A DNA stretch of 64,000 bases, taken from contig JAFXTJ010000058.1 in NCBI GenBank assembly GCA_017535945.1, positions 1-64,000 on the forward strand, given 5' to 3'. The notes beneath the pieces are model-generated. The model searched no databases. It worked only from the letters and a program-made list of their open reading frames with translations, and was not told the DNA's origin. Positions 34,782 through 45,449 of this stretch are shown in pieces. The stretch is from Lachnospiraceae bacterium. Lineage in GTDB: Bacteria; Bacillota; Clostridia; Lachnospirales; Lachnospiraceae. How positions within the stretch are numbered: the first letter of the stretch is position 1; every line of letters starts with the position of its first letter. The translations under genes were made by a program, and so were the position numbers.

Positions 34782-36200
34782 TCAGGTTCCGGAGAGCATG
34801 GAATAGCCGATCTTATCAATCTCGCCGGCTCCCATGAATATCAACAGATCTCCATCCGAACAATTTTTCAAAAGATGGCTTTGGATCTCCGAAAATGACG
34901 GAAAATAGTCACAGCTGTGGCCGAGATTTCGTATTTTATCCCGGAGTGTGAGGGAGGAGATCCCGAGGTTGTCCGGTTCGCGCGCCGCGTAAATGTCCGC
35001 GAGGACCACGCGGTCCGCGCCGGAGAGCGCCTCCGCGAAGTCGTCCAGCAGCGCCTTGGTACGCGAATAGGTGTGGGGCTGGAACGCGCACCAGATCCGC
35101 TGATATCCCATGGAACGCGCAGCGGCGAGGGTTGCGCGGATCTCGGTGGGGTGATGCGCGTAATCATCGACAATCGTCACGCCGTTCAGCACGCCGAGCC
35201 GCTCAAAACGCCGGCTGGCGCCGGTGAAGCGCGCGAGGCTCGCGCGTATCTCTTCCGCGCCGACGCCCAGTGCATGGGTCGCGGCGATCGCGGCCAGGGC
35301 ATTCTTGATGTTGTGGTCTCCGGGCACGGGAATGGCGATGTCTATCGGCGCGCTCCCGTCCCGGAACCGGGCCGTAAAGGCGACACCCTCCGGCGCGTCC
35401 GCTGAAGCGCGGTGCGCGTGCGTGATATCCGTCGCGTACACATCCGCGTCCTCTGTCAGCCCGAAGGTGATGACGCGTCTGCAGGGGATGCCGTCCGTGA
35501 TCTCCCGCACATCCGGGATATCCGCGCCGATGACGAGGACGCCGTCCTCGCTGACCTGTGCGGCAAACCTGCGGAAGGAAGCGCGGATATCCGCGAGATC
35601 CTTGAAGAAGTCGAGATGATCCGCCTCGATATTGAGAATGACGCCCGCGAAGGGGGAAAGGCTTAAGAAACTGTTGGTGTATTCACAGGCTTCCGCGATA
35701 AAGGTATCATCCGCACCGATCCGGTAATTGCCGCCGATCTGCGGATAGGCGGCGCCGACGGAGATCGTGGGGGATCCGCCCTTTCCCAGGAAGATGCCGG
35801 AGATCATCGCGGTCGTCGTGGTCTTGCCGTGCGTCCCCGCGACGGCCACGGAAACCGGATACTGCGCCATGATCTGCCCGAGGAGTTCCGCACGTGTCAT
35901 CATCGGGATACCGGCCTCCGCAGCCGCGGCGTATTCCGGATTGTCCGGACGGATGGCGGCCGTGTAGACGACCAGATCGACGGGACGATCCGCGGCGTAG
36001 CGCGTGATGTTCTCCGCGCATTGCGGACAATGCACTTCGATGCCGGCCGCCCGGAGCTTCTCCACCATTTCGGAGTCGTCGCGGTCCGAGCCCGTGACGG
36101 TGAATCCTCTGCTCTTTAACATTTCCGCCAGTCCGCTCATCGAGATGCCGCCGATCCCGATGAAATGCACATGGACGGGTTTCGCAAAATCAATCTTCAT
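34782..36200 (-). CDS. murC: UDP-N-acetylmuramate--L-alanine ligase
   Basis: The 472-residue protein has the MurC plan: N-terminal UDP-binding Rossmann domain (VHFIGIGGISMSGLAEML), ATP-binding central domain with GTHGKTTTTAMI, and a C-terminal domain containing VDDYAHHPTEI and FQPHTYSRT. It adds L-Ala to UDP-MurNAc in peptidoglycan precursor synthesis. ATG 36200 has GGGAGGATG upstream. It is monocistronic or leads toward dnaD; an inverted repeat without a T tract lies just after it. Confidence 0.97.
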   Translation of the reverse strand: MKIDFAKPVHVHFIGIGGISMSGLAEMLKSRGFTVTGSDRDDSEMVEKLRAAGIEVHCPQCAENITRYAADRPVDLVVYTAAIRPDNPEYAAAAEAGIPMMTRAELLGQIMAQYPVSVAVAGTHGKTTTTAMISGIFLGKGGSPTISVGAAYPQIGGNYRIGADDTFIAEACEYTNSFLSLSPFAGVILNIEADHLDFFKDLADIRASFRRFAAQVSEDGVLVIGADIPDVREITDGIPCRRVITFGLTEDADVYATDITHAHRASADAPEGVAFTARFRDGSAPIDIAIPVPGDHNIKNALAAIAATHALGVGAEEIRASLARFTGASRRFERLGVLNGVTIVDDYAHHPTEIRATLAAARSMGYQRIWCAFQPHTYSRTKALLDDFAEALSGADRVVLADIYAAREPDNLGISSLTLRDKIRNLGHSCDYFPSFSEIQSHLLKNCSDGDLLIFMGAGEIDKIGYSMLSGT

Positions 36201-36242
36201 ATCATCCTCCCGTAAACCGTATGATGATCCGGTGACTCTTCG

Positions 36243-36271
36243 ATTATAGGGATTTCACGTCACGTATGCAA
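36243..36271 (-). promoter_or_regulatory. Promoter of murC
   Basis: On the minus strand TTGCAT (36271-36266), 17-base spacer, TATAAT (36248-36243), about 43 bases before the start codon. Confidence 0.85.
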
Positions 36272-36287
36272 TCACTTCCCAAATGTA

Positions 36288-36315
36288 TTCAACTATGGTA
36301 AGATATCAATATCAT
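36288..36315 (+). promoter_or_regulatory. Putative promoter of glgC-glgD
   Basis: TTCAAC (36288-36293), 16-base spacer, TATCAT (36310-36315). The boxes are weaker than those of most genes here. Confidence 0.45.
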
Positions 36316-36367
36316 CTACACGGATCTGCAACTGTGAACAGCGCGTTTACAGCGAAGGGGACAGCAA

Positions 36368-37642
36368 TTGGTCAAGAAGGAAATGATCGCCATGCTCCTT
36401 GCGGGCGGGCAGGGCAGCCGTCTGGGAGTGCTGACGGCGATGATGGCAAAACCGGCAGTGGCCTTCGGCGGGAAGTATCGGATCATCGATTTCCCGCTCA
36501 GCAACTGCATCAATTCCGGGGTGGACACCGTCGGCGTGCTGACGCAGTATCAGCCACTCCGTCTCAATTCACACATCGGGATCGGGATCCCGTGGGACCT
36601 GGACCGCAATATCGGCGGTGTCACCGTGCTGCCTCCCTACGAGAAGATGAACAACACCGAATGGTATACGGGCACGGCCAACGCCATTTATCAGAACATG
36701 CAGTATATGGAGAGCTATCATCCGGACTATGTGCTGATCCTCTCCGGCGACCATATCTACAAGATGGATTACGAGATGATGCTCTCCTATCACAAGTCAT
36801 CGGGCGCGGATGTCACGATCGCCGTCATGCCGGTGGCCATGGAGGAAGCGAAGCGCTTCGGCATCATGATCACCGATGAGAACGGGCGCATCGTCGATTT
36901 TGAGGAGAAGCCCGAGCATCCCCGCAGCAATCTCGCCTCGATGGGCATCTACATTTTCTCCTTTGATGTGCTCAAGCGGGCGCTGACCAAGAATGCGAGC
37001 CAGTCGGGCCTTGATTTCGGCAAGCATATCATTCCGTGGTGCAGAGATGAGGGCTATGGCCTGTTCGCCTGGCAGTTCGAGGGCTACTGGAAGGACGTCG
37101 GTACGCTGACCTCCTACTGGCAGGCCAATATGGAACTCATCGATATCGTTCCGGAATTCAATCTCTATGAGGAATACTGGAAGATCTACACCAAGAGCCT
37201 CCCGCAGCCGCCCCAGTATTTCGGGCCGGATTCCGCGATCGAGCGCTCGATCGTCGGAGAAGGCTCCGAGATCTACGGCGAGGTGTACCATTCCGTCATC
37301 GGCTGCGGTGTGCGCATCGGCGCGGGGACGGTGGTGCGCGATTCGATCCTCATGAATGACTGCGTCATCGGAGAGCGGAGCACGCTTGACCGTGTCATCG
37401 CGGCGGAGGGTGTGACGATCGGCAGTGATGTGCGCATGGGGGACGGCGAGGAACAGGTCAACGAGACCGGTCCCCAGATCTACAGGGACGGCCTGTGCAC
37501 CGTCGGAGAGCAGAGCCTCATTCCGGACGGCGTGACGATCGGTAAGAATGTGATGATCTTTGGCGCAACCCTGCCCACGGATTACCCGGACGGACACCTG
37601 GCAAGCGGCAAGACACTCATCAGGAATCAGGGAGCATCATGA
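36368..37642 (+). CDS. glgC: Glucose-1-phosphate adenylyltransferase
   Basis: The 424-residue protein starts at TTG 36368 (GAAGGGG upstream), giving the family N-terminus [20 protein letters not shown]. The nucleotidyltransferase domain (about 1-260) holds the catalytic motifs [22 protein letters not shown] and [13 protein letters not shown]; a left-handed beta-helix follows (about 290-400). It makes ADP-glucose from ATP and glucose 1-phosphate for glycogen. Cellobiose phosphorylase at 57661 would supply glucose 1-phosphate. It overlaps glgD by ATGA. Confidence 0.96.
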   Translation: MVKKEMIAMLLAGGQGSRLGVLTAMMAKPAVAFGGKYRIIDFPLSNCINSGVDTVGVLTQYQPLRLNSHIGIGIPWDLDRNIGGVTVLPPYEKMNNTEWYTGTANAIYQNMQYMESYHPDYVLILSGDHIYKMDYEMMLSYHKSSGADVTIAVMPVAMEEAKRFGIMITDENGRIVDFEEKPEHPRSNLASMGIYIFSFDVLKRALTKNASQSGLDFGKHIIPWCRDEGYGLFAWQFEGYWKDVGTLTSYWQANMELIDIVPEFNLYEEYWKIYTKSLPQPPQYFGPDSAIERSIVGEGSEIYGEVYHSVIGCGVRIGAGTVVRDSILMNDCVIGERSTLDRVIAAEGVTIGSDVRMGDGEEQVNETGPQIYRDGLCTVGEQSLIPDGVTIGKNVMIFGATLPTDYPDGHLASGKTLIRNQGAS

Positions 37643-38757
37643 AAGCAGTCGGGATCGTGCTGGCCGGCGGCGGCAGCAACAGAATGAGAGAACTGGCCAG
37701 GAAGCGCGCGGTGTGTGCCATGCCGATCGCGGGCTTCTACCGCAGCATCGACTTCGCGCTGAGCAGTCTGTCCAATTCCCATATCCAGACCGTCGCGGTC
37801 TTCACGCAGTATCATGCGGGGACGCTCAACGAGCATCTCTCGAGTTCCAAGTGGTGGGACTTCGGCCGCAAGCAGGGCGGACTTTACACCTTTACCCCGG
37901 CGATCACGTCGGAGAACGGCTTCTGGTACCGCGGGACCGCCGATGCGATCGCGCAGAATCTGCACTTCCTCAAGGAGTGCCATGAGCCGTATGTCATCAT
38001 CACCTCCGGGGACTGCGTCTACAAACTCGATTTCAACAAGGTGCTCGATTACCACATCGAGAAGAACGCGGATATCACCGTGGTATGCAAGGATATGCCC
38101 GAGGGGTGCGACACGGAACGATTCGGGACGCTTCGGATGAACGAGGAGAGCCGGATCGAGGAGTTTGAGGAGAAACCGGTGATCGCGCGCTCCAATACCG
38201 TTTCCTGCGGGATCTATGTGATCCGCAGACGGCTGCTGATCGAACTCATCGAGCAGTGCGACGCCGAAGGACGTTATGATTTCGTGCGCGATATCCTCAT
38301 CCGTTACCGGTCCATGAAACGGATCTACGGGTACAAGATCCGCGATTACTGGCGCAATATCGCGACGGTGGAGGATTATTTCGCCACCAATATGGATTTC
38401 CTGAAACCCGAGATCCGCCGGTGGTTCTTCGGGACCTATCCCGATATCTACACCAAGGTCGGGGACCAGCCGCCGGCCAAGTACAATGTCGGGGCCAAGG
38501 TGCACAATTCCCTGATCTCGAGCGGCTGCATCATCAACGGCTCCGTCGAGGATTCGGTCGTATTCAAGGGCACCTTTATCGGGAGCAACTGCTACATCAA
38601 AAATTCCATCCTGCTGAACGACATCTATGTCGGGGATAACAGCTATATCGAGAACTGTATCGTGGAGAGCCGCAGCACGCTGCAGGCCAATTCCTATTAT
38701 AAAGGAGAGGACGGCGTGCGGATCGTGGAGGAGATGAACGAGCTGTTTGTCCTTTGA
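37639..38757 (+). CDS. glgD: GlgD subunit of ADP-glucose pyrophosphorylase
   Basis: The 372-residue protein is a GlgC paralogue of the GlgD type: it keeps the fold ([30 protein letters not shown]) but lacks several GlgC catalytic residues. In Bacillus and Clostridia GlgD associates with GlgC and changes its activity. It overlaps glgC by four bases, and its last codons precede the spoVG promoter, whose -35 box lies inside this gene. Confidence 0.93.
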   Translation: MKAVGIVLAGGGSNRMRELARKRAVCAMPIAGFYRSIDFALSSLSNSHIQTVAVFTQYHAGTLNEHLSSSKWWDFGRKQGGLYTFTPAITSENGFWYRGTADAIAQNLHFLKECHEPYVIITSGDCVYKLDFNKVLDYHIEKNADITVVCKDMPEGCDTERFGTLRMNEESRIEEFEEKPVIARSNTVSCGIYVIRRRLLIELIEQCDAEGRYDFVRDILIRYRSMKRIYGYKIRDYWRNIATVEDYFATNMDFLKPEIRRWFFGTYPDIYTKVGDQPPAKYNVGAKVHNSLISSGCIINGSVEDSVVFKGTFIGSNCYIKNSILLNDIYVGDNSYIENCIVESRSTLQANSYYKGEDGVRIVEEMNELFVL

Positions 38758-38775
38758 CGGAAACAGTAGTATAAT
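38747..38775 (+). promoter_or_regulatory. Promoter of spoVG
   Basis: TTGTCC (38747-38752, inside the glgD end), 17-base spacer, TATAAT (38770-38775). Confidence 0.75.
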
Positions 38776-38820
38776 AAGACATCATTGATCACATCATCCT
38801 ATGGGGGAAGGAGCGGGGAG

Positions 38821-39114
38821 ATGAACATTACCGATGTGAGAGTGCGCAAGATCGCACAGGAAGGCAAGATGCGAGCCGTGATCTCGGTGACCTTTGACGA
38901 CGAGTTCGTCGTGCACGATATCAAGGTGATCGACGGGGACAACGGACTTTTCATCGCAATGCCGAGCAGAAAGTCGGCGGACGGGACATACCGCGACATC
39001 GCGCATCCCATCAACAAGGAGATGCGGGCGAGCCTGCAGGAGCGGATCCTGAAAAGCTATGAGCAGGCGCTTACGGAGATGCCGCCGGAGGAGATCACCG
39101 GGGACGGATTCTGA
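38821..39114 (+). CDS. spoVG: Septation regulator / RNA-binding protein SpoVG
   Basis: The 97-residue protein begins [20 protein letters not shown] and contains [14 protein letters not shown] and the HPINKEMR segment, all typical of SpoVG. Known members bind nucleic acid and affect sporulation, division and virulence gene control in Firmicutes. ATG 38821 is preceded by GGAAGGAGCGGGGAG; an upstream ATG (38785) would add a non-family tail. Confidence 0.95.
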   Translation: MNITDVRVRKIAQEGKMRAVISVTFDDEFVVHDIKVIDGDNGLFIAMPSRKSADGTYRDIAHPINKEMRASLQERILKSYEQALTEMPPEEITGDGF

Positions 39115-39162
39115 AACGGGCTGCCGGCCCGCCGGAGGAACATGGAGAGCAGGATGTGAAGA

Positions 39163-39190
39163 GGAACGGTCCCGCGGGATCGTTCCCCTT
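39163..39190 (+). terminator. Possible weak terminator after spoVG
   Basis: An 11-bp stem (39163-39173 with 39176-39186, one G-T pair) and a tiny loop, followed by CCTTTC. The T tract is poor, so it may instead be an RNA structure before pth. Confidence 0.35.
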
Positions 39191-39210
39191 TCATATGGAG
39201 GGAATACCTT

Positions 39211-39801
39211 ATGGTGCTGATCGCGGGTCTGGGCAATCCGGAGAACCGCTATGCGGCTACCCGTCACAATACGGGATTTCTGGTCATCGACCGCCTGGCG
39301 GAGCGCCTGTCGGTCAATGTAAAAAAGGAGGAGGGCAAGGCACTCACGGGGACCTGCAATCTCTCCGGGACCAAAGTGATGCTGGCGAAGCCGCAGACCT
39401 ATATGAATCTGAGCGGGGAGAGCATACAGGCGCTCACCGCGTACTACCGCGTGGACCCGGAGAAGGAGCTCCTCGTCATCGTCGACGACATCCATCTGCC
39501 GGTCGGTACCCTGCGGCTGCGCAAGGGCGGCAGTGCCGGCGGACACAACGGATTAAAGAACATCATCGCGATGCTGGGGACGGAGAACTTCCCGAGGCTG
39601 CGCGTCGGTGTCGGCGAGGCCGGGGGAAATGCCCTGATCTCCCATGTCCTCGGCAATTTCAGCAAGGAGGAGTGGGCGGTCTTAAACGGTGTCATCGACG
39701 ATGCGGCTTCCTGCGCGGAACGGGTGGTCACGGACGGCATCGATGCCGCGATGAATGCCTATAACGGCAAAAATGCGCAGGAACGGGAGGAGGACGCTTG
39801 A
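39211..39801 (+). CDS. pth: Peptidyl-tRNA hydrolase
   Basis: The 196-residue protein has the Pth signature: GLGNPENRYAATRHNTGF with the catalytic His, KPQTYMNLSGES, VDDIHLPVG and GGSAGGHNGLKN. It frees tRNA from stalled peptidyl-tRNA. It starts at ATG 39211 behind TGGAGGG. Mfd follows with a TTGA overlap; pth-mfd is the Bacillus order (spoVC-mfd), here also close to spoVG. Confidence 0.96.
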   Translation: MVLIAGLGNPENRYAATRHNTGFLVIDRLAERLSVNVKKEEGKALTGTCNLSGTKVMLAKPQTYMNLSGESIQALTAYYRVDPEKELLVIVDDIHLPVGTLRLRKGGSAGGHNGLKNIIAMLGTENFPRLRVGVGEAGGNALISHVLGNFSKEEWAVLNGVIDDAASCAERVVTDGIDAAMNAYNGKNAQEREEDA

Positions 39802-42800
39802 GAGCCATCGAGGCGGCTTTCCGGGCGACGGAGGGATTCCGCCGGGCCCGGGAGAGCTACGATGAGGGATGCGCGGGGGTCGCTCTCACCGGTGTGGCGG
39901 AGGCGGCCAAGAGCGCCGCGGTCTATTCGTTCTCGGGAGGTGTGCGCTACCGCCTCATCATCACGCACAATGAACTCCGGTGCAGGGAGATCGCGGAGGA
40001 GTACCTCTTTTTTGACCGCAATACGGTGGTCTGGCCCTCCAAGGATGTGATCTTCTTTCAGGCGGACATTCACAGCAATGAGATCGCTGCCGAGCGGCTG
40101 CGCGCGCTGAGACGCCGGATCGACGGACGGCCCATGACCGTCGTGGCCACGGCGGCCTCGCTCCTGACGCCGCAGATCCCGCTGGAGATCCTGGCGGCGG
40201 CCAGGCTGTTCCTGGACAGACGGGAGCCGATGGAACTCGAGGAGGCCATCCCGCGGCTCGTGGAGATGGGCTATGTGCGCGTGCCGCTTGTGGAGGCGGC
40301 GGGGCAGTTCGCCGTGCGCGGGGACATCCTGGATGTGTTCGATCTCACGCAGGATGCACCTTACCGCATTGAGTTCTGGGGAGATGAGATCACCTCGATC
40401 CGCAGTTTCGATATCCTCTCGCAGCGTTCCGGCGAAAAGCTGGAGGCCGTGTGCATCTATCCGGCGACGGAGCTGGTGCTCACCAAAGAGCGCAGGGAAC
40501 GGGGGCTTGCCCGCATCCTGGAGGAGGCCGGACACACGGAGGCGCAGCTGCGCAAACAGATGCTCACGGCAGAGGCGCACCGTCTGAAGACGGACGTGGA
40601 GGCCTTTGCGGAGGCGCTCACGGAGATCCCCGGCAGTGTCAACGCGGAACCGTATCTCAGATATTTCTACGAGGATGCGGGCAGCCTGCTGGATTATTTC
40701 GACCCGGCGGACAGCATGATCTTCATCGACGAGCCGCTGCGTGTCATCGAACAGGCGCAGGAGATCGAGCGGGAATATACGGAAAGCATGGCGCACCGGG
40801 CGCTGACCGGCCTGTGCCTGCCGGGCGAGGAGGCGCTCCTTATGACTCCCGGCGAGGCGTTCGCCGCCGTGACGCGGCGCCCCTTTGCGGAGATCGCTTC
40901 GCTCGATCTGCCGCGGGAGATGCCGTTTCTCTCGCCGGAGCGGACTTATCCGCTGGACAGCGCCGGCATTGCTTCTTATAACAACGATTTCCCCAGGCTG
41001 GCGGAGGAGGTGGGACGCAAATCGCGCGCGAAGCAGCGTCTGATCCTGATCTCCGGGATCCGATCCCGCGCCAAGAGACTGGTGGAGGAACTCAGGGAGT
41101 TCGGCGTCACCGCCTTTTACAACGAGGATCCCTCGCGCGTGCCGGAACCGGGGGAGGTCATGCTCTACTACGGGCGGCTGACGCGCGGTTTCACTCTGCC
41201 GGAGGCCGGGTTTTCCCTGATCTCCGAGAGCGATATCTTCACGCGGGAGAAACAGAAGAAGCGTAGGAAAAGGTCCGGATACCGCGGCGAGAAGATCGGC
41301 AGCTTCCAGGAACTCAAGCCCGGCGACTATGTGGTGCATGAGGACCACGGGCTGGGAATCTACCGCGGGATCGAGAAGATCGAGACCGACCATGCGCTCC
41401 GGGACTATGTTAAAGTGGAATACGGCGACGGCGGGATCCTCTATGTGCTGGCGACGGGCCTCGACGTGCTGCAGAAATACGCACCCGGTGCCACGGAGGA
41501 CGGGAAGCCGCGCAGGGTCAAGCTTAACAAACTCTCCGGCAATGAATGGCAGAGGACCAAGTCGCGCGTGCGGAGTGCCGTCGACGTCATCGCCGAGGAT
41601 CTGGTGGAACTCTACGCGAAGCGGCAGGAAGCAAAGGGACATGCCTACGGCGCCGATACGGTGTGGCAGCGGGAGTTTGAAGACGCCTTTCCGTTTGAGG
41701 AGACGCCGGACCAGCTGGATGCCATTGCCGCGGTCAAGGAGGATATGGAATCCACGCGGATCATGGACCGGCTGATCTGCGGAGATGTGGGCTTCGGCAA
41801 GACCGAGATCGCGATCCGCGCGGCGTTCAAGGCGGTGCAGGACGGGAAGCAGGTGGCGCTGCTCGTGCCGACGACGATCCTGGCACAGCAGCATTACAAT
41901 ACCTTTGTACGCCGGATGAAGGATTATCCGGTGAAGATCGAACTGTTATCACGCTTCCGGACGGCGGGGGAGCAGAAGCGGGCCGTGGAAGGCCTGCGCA
42001 AGGGCGCGGTGGATATCGTGATCGGCACACACCGCCTGCTGTCCGCCGATGTGCAGTACAAGGACCTGGGGCTGCTCGTCGTGGATGAGGAGCAGCGCTT
42101 CGGCGTCACGCATAAGGAGAAGATCAAGAAGCTCAAGGAGAGTGTGGATGTGCTGACGCTCTCCGCGACACCGATCCCGCGCACGCTGCATATGAGCCTG
42201 GTCGGGATCCGCGATATGAGCCTGCTGGAGGAGGCGCCCAATGACCGCCTGCCGATCCAGACCTTTGTCACGGAGTATCATGAGGAACTGGTGCGGGAGG
42301 CCATCACCAGAGAACTTGCAAGAAAGGGCCAGGTGTACTATGTTTATAATCGGGTAAACCGGATCGCGGAGGTGGCGGCATCCCTCCAGGCGCTCGTGCC
42401 CGGTGCTCGGGTGGCCTATGCGCACGGGCAGATGGCGGAGCATGAGCTGGAAAAGATCATGTACGATTTCATCGACGGCGCGATCGATGTGCTGGTCTCC
42501 ACGACGATCATCGAGACGGGGCTGGATATCCCCAATGTGAACACGATGATCATCCAGGATGCCGACAAGATGGGACTGGCGCAGCTCTATCAGCTGAGGG
42601 GCCGCGTCGGGCGCTCCAACCGGACGGCGTATGCCTTCCTCCTGTACCAGCGCGACAAGCTGCTGCGGGAAGTTGCGGAGAAACGGCTCTTAGCCATCCG
42701 CGAGTTCACCGATCTCGGCAGCGGCTACAAGATCGCGATGCGGGATCTGGAGATCCGCGGTGCGGGGAATCTCCTGGGCAGGAGCCAGAGCGGCCATATC

Positions 42801-43367
42801 CAGGAGATCGGATACGATCTGTACTGCAAACTCCTCGCGCAGGCGGTGCGGGAGAAGAGATCCGGCGAGGATGCGGAGGCGGAGACCGATTTCACCACAC
42901 TGGTCGATCTGACGGCGGATGCCTATATCCCGGCGGAGTATATCGTCAACGAGGAGCAGAAGCTCGAGATCTACAAGCGGATCGCCCAGATCGAGAATGC
43001 GGCGGAACGGGACGATATGGAGGCGGAGCTGCAGGACCGCTACGGCAAGGTGCCGCAGACGGTGGAGAATCTCCTGCGCATCAGCGTATTGCGGGGAAGG
43101 GCGCATGCACTCTACATTACGCAGATCACGGCGCGTGCCGGGAATATCTCCGTGAAGCTGAGGCCCGATGCGCATCTGCGCGTGGCGGGGATCGAGCCGC
43201 TCTTAAAGCAGTATCGCGGCGGACTGACCTTTTACGGGACGGGGACACCGGAGTTTAAACTGCGCTATGCGCGCGGAGAGGCGGAGACGGGAGCGGAGGA
43301 GGATCTGCTCACACGGACCGAAGCGCTCATGGACGCAATGGAACGGGAACTGGAGGAGGAAACATGA
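39798..43367 (+). CDS. mfd: Transcription-repair coupling factor
   Basis: The 1189-residue protein has the Mfd plan: UvrB-homology N-terminal module (about 1-330), RNA-polymerase-interacting domain (about 500-580; [20 protein letters not shown]), RecG-like translocase with Walker [10 protein letters not shown] (about 662) and DEEQRFGV (about 762), helicase C domain with [10 protein letters not shown], and the C-terminal TRCF domain. It displaces stalled RNA polymerase and recruits UvrA. It starts at TTG 39798 with GGAGGA upstream and overlaps pth; its stop overlaps the aminotransferase start. Confidence 0.96.
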   Translation: MRAIEAAFRATEGFRRARESYDEGCAGVALTGVAEAAKSAAVYSFSGGVRYRLIITHNELRCREIAEEYLFFDRNTVVWPSKDVIFFQADIHSNEIAAERLRALRRRIDGRPMTVVATAASLLTPQIPLEILAAARLFLDRREPMELEEAIPRLVEMGYVRVPLVEAAGQFAVRGDILDVFDLTQDAPYRIEFWGDEITSIRSFDILSQRSGEKLEAVCIYPATELVLTKERRERGLARILEEAGHTEAQLRKQMLTAEAHRLKTDVEAFAEALTEIPGSVNAEPYLRYFYEDAGSLLDYFDPADSMIFIDEPLRVIEQAQEIEREYTESMAHRALTGLCLPGEEALLMTPGEAFAAVTRRPFAEIASLDLPREMPFLSPERTYPLDSAGIASYNNDFPRLAEEVGRKSRAKQRLILISGIRSRAKRLVEELREFGVTAFYNEDPSRVPEPGEVMLYYGRLTRGFTLPEAGFSLISESDIFTREKQKKRRKRSGYRGEKIGSFQELKPGDYVVHEDHGLGIYRGIEKIETDHALRDYVKVEYGDGGILYVLATGLDVLQKYAPGATEDGKPRRVKLNKLSGNEWQRTKSRVRSAVDVIAEDLVELYAKRQEAKGHAYGADTVWQREFEDAFPFEETPDQLDAIAAVKEDMESTRIMDRLICGDVGFGKTEIAIRAAFKAVQDGKQVALLVPTTILAQQHYNTFVRRMKDYPVKIELLSRFRTAGEQKRAVEGLRKGAVDIVIGTHRLLSADVQYKDLGLLVVDEEQRFGVTHKEKIKKLKESVDVLTLSATPIPRTLHMSLVGIRDMSLLEEAPNDRLPIQTFVTEYHEELVREAITRELARKGQVYYVYNRVNRIAEVAASLQALVPGARVAYAHGQMAEHELEKIMYDFIDGAIDVLVSTTIIETGLDIPNVNTMIIQDADKMGLAQLYQLRGRVGRSNRTAYAFLLYQRDKLLREVAEKRLLAIREFTDLGSGYKIAMRDLEIRGAGNLLGRSQSGHIQEIGYDLYCKLLAQAVREKRSGEDAEAETDFTTLVDLTADAYIPAEYIVNEEQKLEIYKRIAQIENAAERDDMEAELQDRYGKVPQTVENLLRISVLRGRAHALYITQITARAGNISVKLRPDAHLRVAGIEPLLKQYRGGLTFYGTGTPEFKLRYARGEAETGAEEDLLTRTEALMDAMERELEEET

Positions 43368-44554
43368 TCAACGAACAATATGAACGGATGCTCGGCGCCA
43401 AGAACATCATCCGCGTTCTGTCGGAATTCGCCACGGAGAGAGGGCGCGAGATCGGCTATGACAATGTATTCGACTACAGTCTCGGCAATCCGTCGGTGCC
43501 TGCGCCGGAGGCTTTTACAAAGGAGATGATCCGGCTGCTGGAAGAAGAGGATCCCATGGCGCTCCACGGCTATTCCCCGACGCTGGGAAATCCGCTGTTC
43601 AAGGAGCGGATCGCGGAATCCTTAAACCGCCGGTTCGGGATGAACTACACGGCCGGGCATATCTTCCCGACCACGGGGGCGGCGGGCGCCGTGGCACATG
43701 CTGTGCGCGCGGTGACAAAGCCCGGGGACCGGGTGCTCACCTTTGCCCCGTACTTCCCGGAATACAATCCCTATGTGACCGGAGCGGGACTGACACTGGA
43801 AGTCGTCCCGGCGGACCGGGAGGCGTTCCAGATCAACTTTGACGCGTTTGAAGAGATGCTGGGGGACGATGTCGCGGCGGTGCTCATCAACACGCCCAAC
43901 AACCCCTCCGGTGCCGTCTACACGGAGGAGACGCTCACGCGTCTGGCCGCGATGCTCACCGATGCTTCAAAGAAATACGGTCATACGGTCTTCCTGCTCT
44001 CCGACGAGCCTTACCGGGAGATCGTCTTTGACGGGATGGCGGCACCGTATGTGTCGAAATACTACGATCACACACTTTCCTGCTATTCCTTCTCCAAGTC
44101 CCTCTCCCTGCCCGGGGAGCGGATCGGCTATGTGGCCGTGAACCCGGCCTGCGAGAAGGCGGAGGTCATCGTGCCCATGTGCGGGCAGATCTCCCGCGGG
44201 CTCGGACACAACTGCCCGCCCTCGCTGATCCAGATCGCCGTGGCGGGCTGCACGGATGCCGTGAGCGACCTCTCCGTCTACGAGACGAACCGTAACCTCC
44301 TCTACGAGGCACTGACGCGGCTCGGGTATTCGGTGGTGAAGCCCGGGGGCACCTTCTACATCCTGCCAAAGGCGATGGAGGAGGATTCCGTGGCCTTCTG
44401 CGAGAAGGCGAAGGACTACGATCTGATCCTGGTACCGGCCGACGGCTTCGGCGCGCCGGGATATTTCCGCATGGCTTACTGCATTGACACGGACAAGGTG
44501 CGGCGCTCGATCCCCGCACTGGAGAGATTCACAAAAGAGGTGTACGGATGCTGA
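43364..44554 (+). CDS. Class I/II PLP-dependent aminotransferase
   Basis: The 396-residue protein is a fold-type I aminotransferase. Visible motifs: SLGNPSVPAPEAF, NTPNNPSGAVY, SDEPYREIVFDG and the PLP-lysine segment SFSKSLSLPGERIGY, with a late Arg in GYFRMAYC. It resembles aspartate/aromatic aminotransferases; the substrate cannot be fixed from sequence. It begins at ATG 43364, overlapping the mfd stop, and ends seven bases inside uppP. Confidence 0.92.
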   Translation: MINEQYERMLGAKNIIRVLSEFATERGREIGYDNVFDYSLGNPSVPAPEAFTKEMIRLLEEEDPMALHGYSPTLGNPLFKERIAESLNRRFGMNYTAGHIFPTTGAAGAVAHAVRAVTKPGDRVLTFAPYFPEYNPYVTGAGLTLEVVPADREAFQINFDAFEEMLGDDVAAVLINTPNNPSGAVYTEETLTRLAAMLTDASKKYGHTVFLLSDEPYREIVFDGMAAPYVSKYYDHTLSCYSFSKSLSLPGERIGYVAVNPACEKAEVIVPMCGQISRGLGHNCPPSLIQIAVAGCTDAVSDLSVYETNRNLLYEALTRLGYSVVKPGGTFYILPKAMEEDSVAFCEKAKDYDLILVPADGFGAPGYFRMAYCIDTDKVRRSIPALERFTKEVYGC

Positions 44555-45420
44555 ACGTATTAAAAGCGATCCTCTACGGTGTTGTAGAAGGGATCACGGA
44601 ATGGCTGCCGATCAGTTCCACGGGACATATGATCCTGCTGCACGAATTCATCAAGCTCGGGATATCCGAGGACTTCTGGGATGTGTTCCTGGTGGTGATC
44701 CAGCTGGGCGCCGTGATGGCGGTGCTCGTTGTCTTCTGGCAGAGGCTCTGGCCGTTCGGGCTCAAGAGGAACCGCAAGAAACGGCGCAGCGAGATCACGG
44801 TCAAACCGGCGATCATCGGTCTCTGGGTCCTCATCATCATCGCCTGTCTGCCAGCGGCGGTGATCGGGGTGCTCTTTGACGATGTGTTCGACCGCCTCTT
44901 CTACAACGGGGTCTGCGTGGCGCTGGCCCTGATCGTCTTCGGTCTGGCCTTTATTGCCATCGAGAACCGGAACAAGGGGATGAAGCCGCGGATCTATTAT
45001 CTGGAGGAGATCGATCTCAGGACGGCGCTCTTCATCGGCGGCTGCCAGCTGCTGGCCGCGATCTTTCCGGGGACCTCGCGCTCCGGTGCCACGATCCTGG
45101 GGGCGCTGTTCCTCGGCGTGGAACGCAGCGTCGCGACGGAGTTTTCTTTCTTCCTCTCCGTCCCCGTGATGTTCGGCGCGAGTCTGTTAAAGATCATCAA
45201 GTACATTGCGGGAGACTCGCAGCTCACCGGTGCGGAGGTGAGCCTGCTGGCGGTCGGGATGATCGTGGCCTTTGCGGTCTCGCTCCTCGTGATCCGCTTC
45301 TTCCTGTCCTATATCCGCAAGCATGACTTCCGGGTCTTCGGCTGGTACCGGATCGCCCTGGGTCTTCTGATGCTCCTGATCTTCGGGATCCGCGGCATCA
45401 TCGCGTGGATCAACAGCTGA
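44548..45420 (+). CDS. uppP: Undecaprenyl-diphosphatase
   Basis: The 290-residue integral membrane protein is of the BacA/UppP type, with about eight helices. The catalytic motifs are GVVEGITEWLPISSTGHM and FPGTSRSGATI. It dephosphorylates undecaprenyl diphosphate to recycle the lipid carrier of wall synthesis. A charged loop (about 70-85) separates helices. It overlaps the upstream aminotransferase by seven bases. Confidence 0.96.
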   Translation: MLNVLKAILYGVVEGITEWLPISSTGHMILLHEFIKLGISEDFWDVFLVVIQLGAVMAVLVVFWQRLWPFGLKRNRKKRRSEITVKPAIIGLWVLIIIACLPAAVIGVLFDDVFDRLFYNGVCVALALIVFGLAFIAIENRNKGMKPRIYYLEEIDLRTALFIGGCQLLAAIFPGTSRSGATILGALFLGVERSVATEFSFFLSVPVMFGASLLKIIKYIAGDSQLTGAEVSLLAVGMIVAFAVSLLVIRFFLSYIRKHDFRVFGWYRIALGLLMLLIFGIRGIIAWINS

Positions 45421-45449
45421 GCCGCCGGGTGCTCTGAGGAAAACAGCTT

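Noticed and set aside
36283..36879. Plus-strand open frame at the glgC start
   Set aside because: It is another frame across the glgC 5' end and lacks any family features; glgC itself is certain from TTG 36368.
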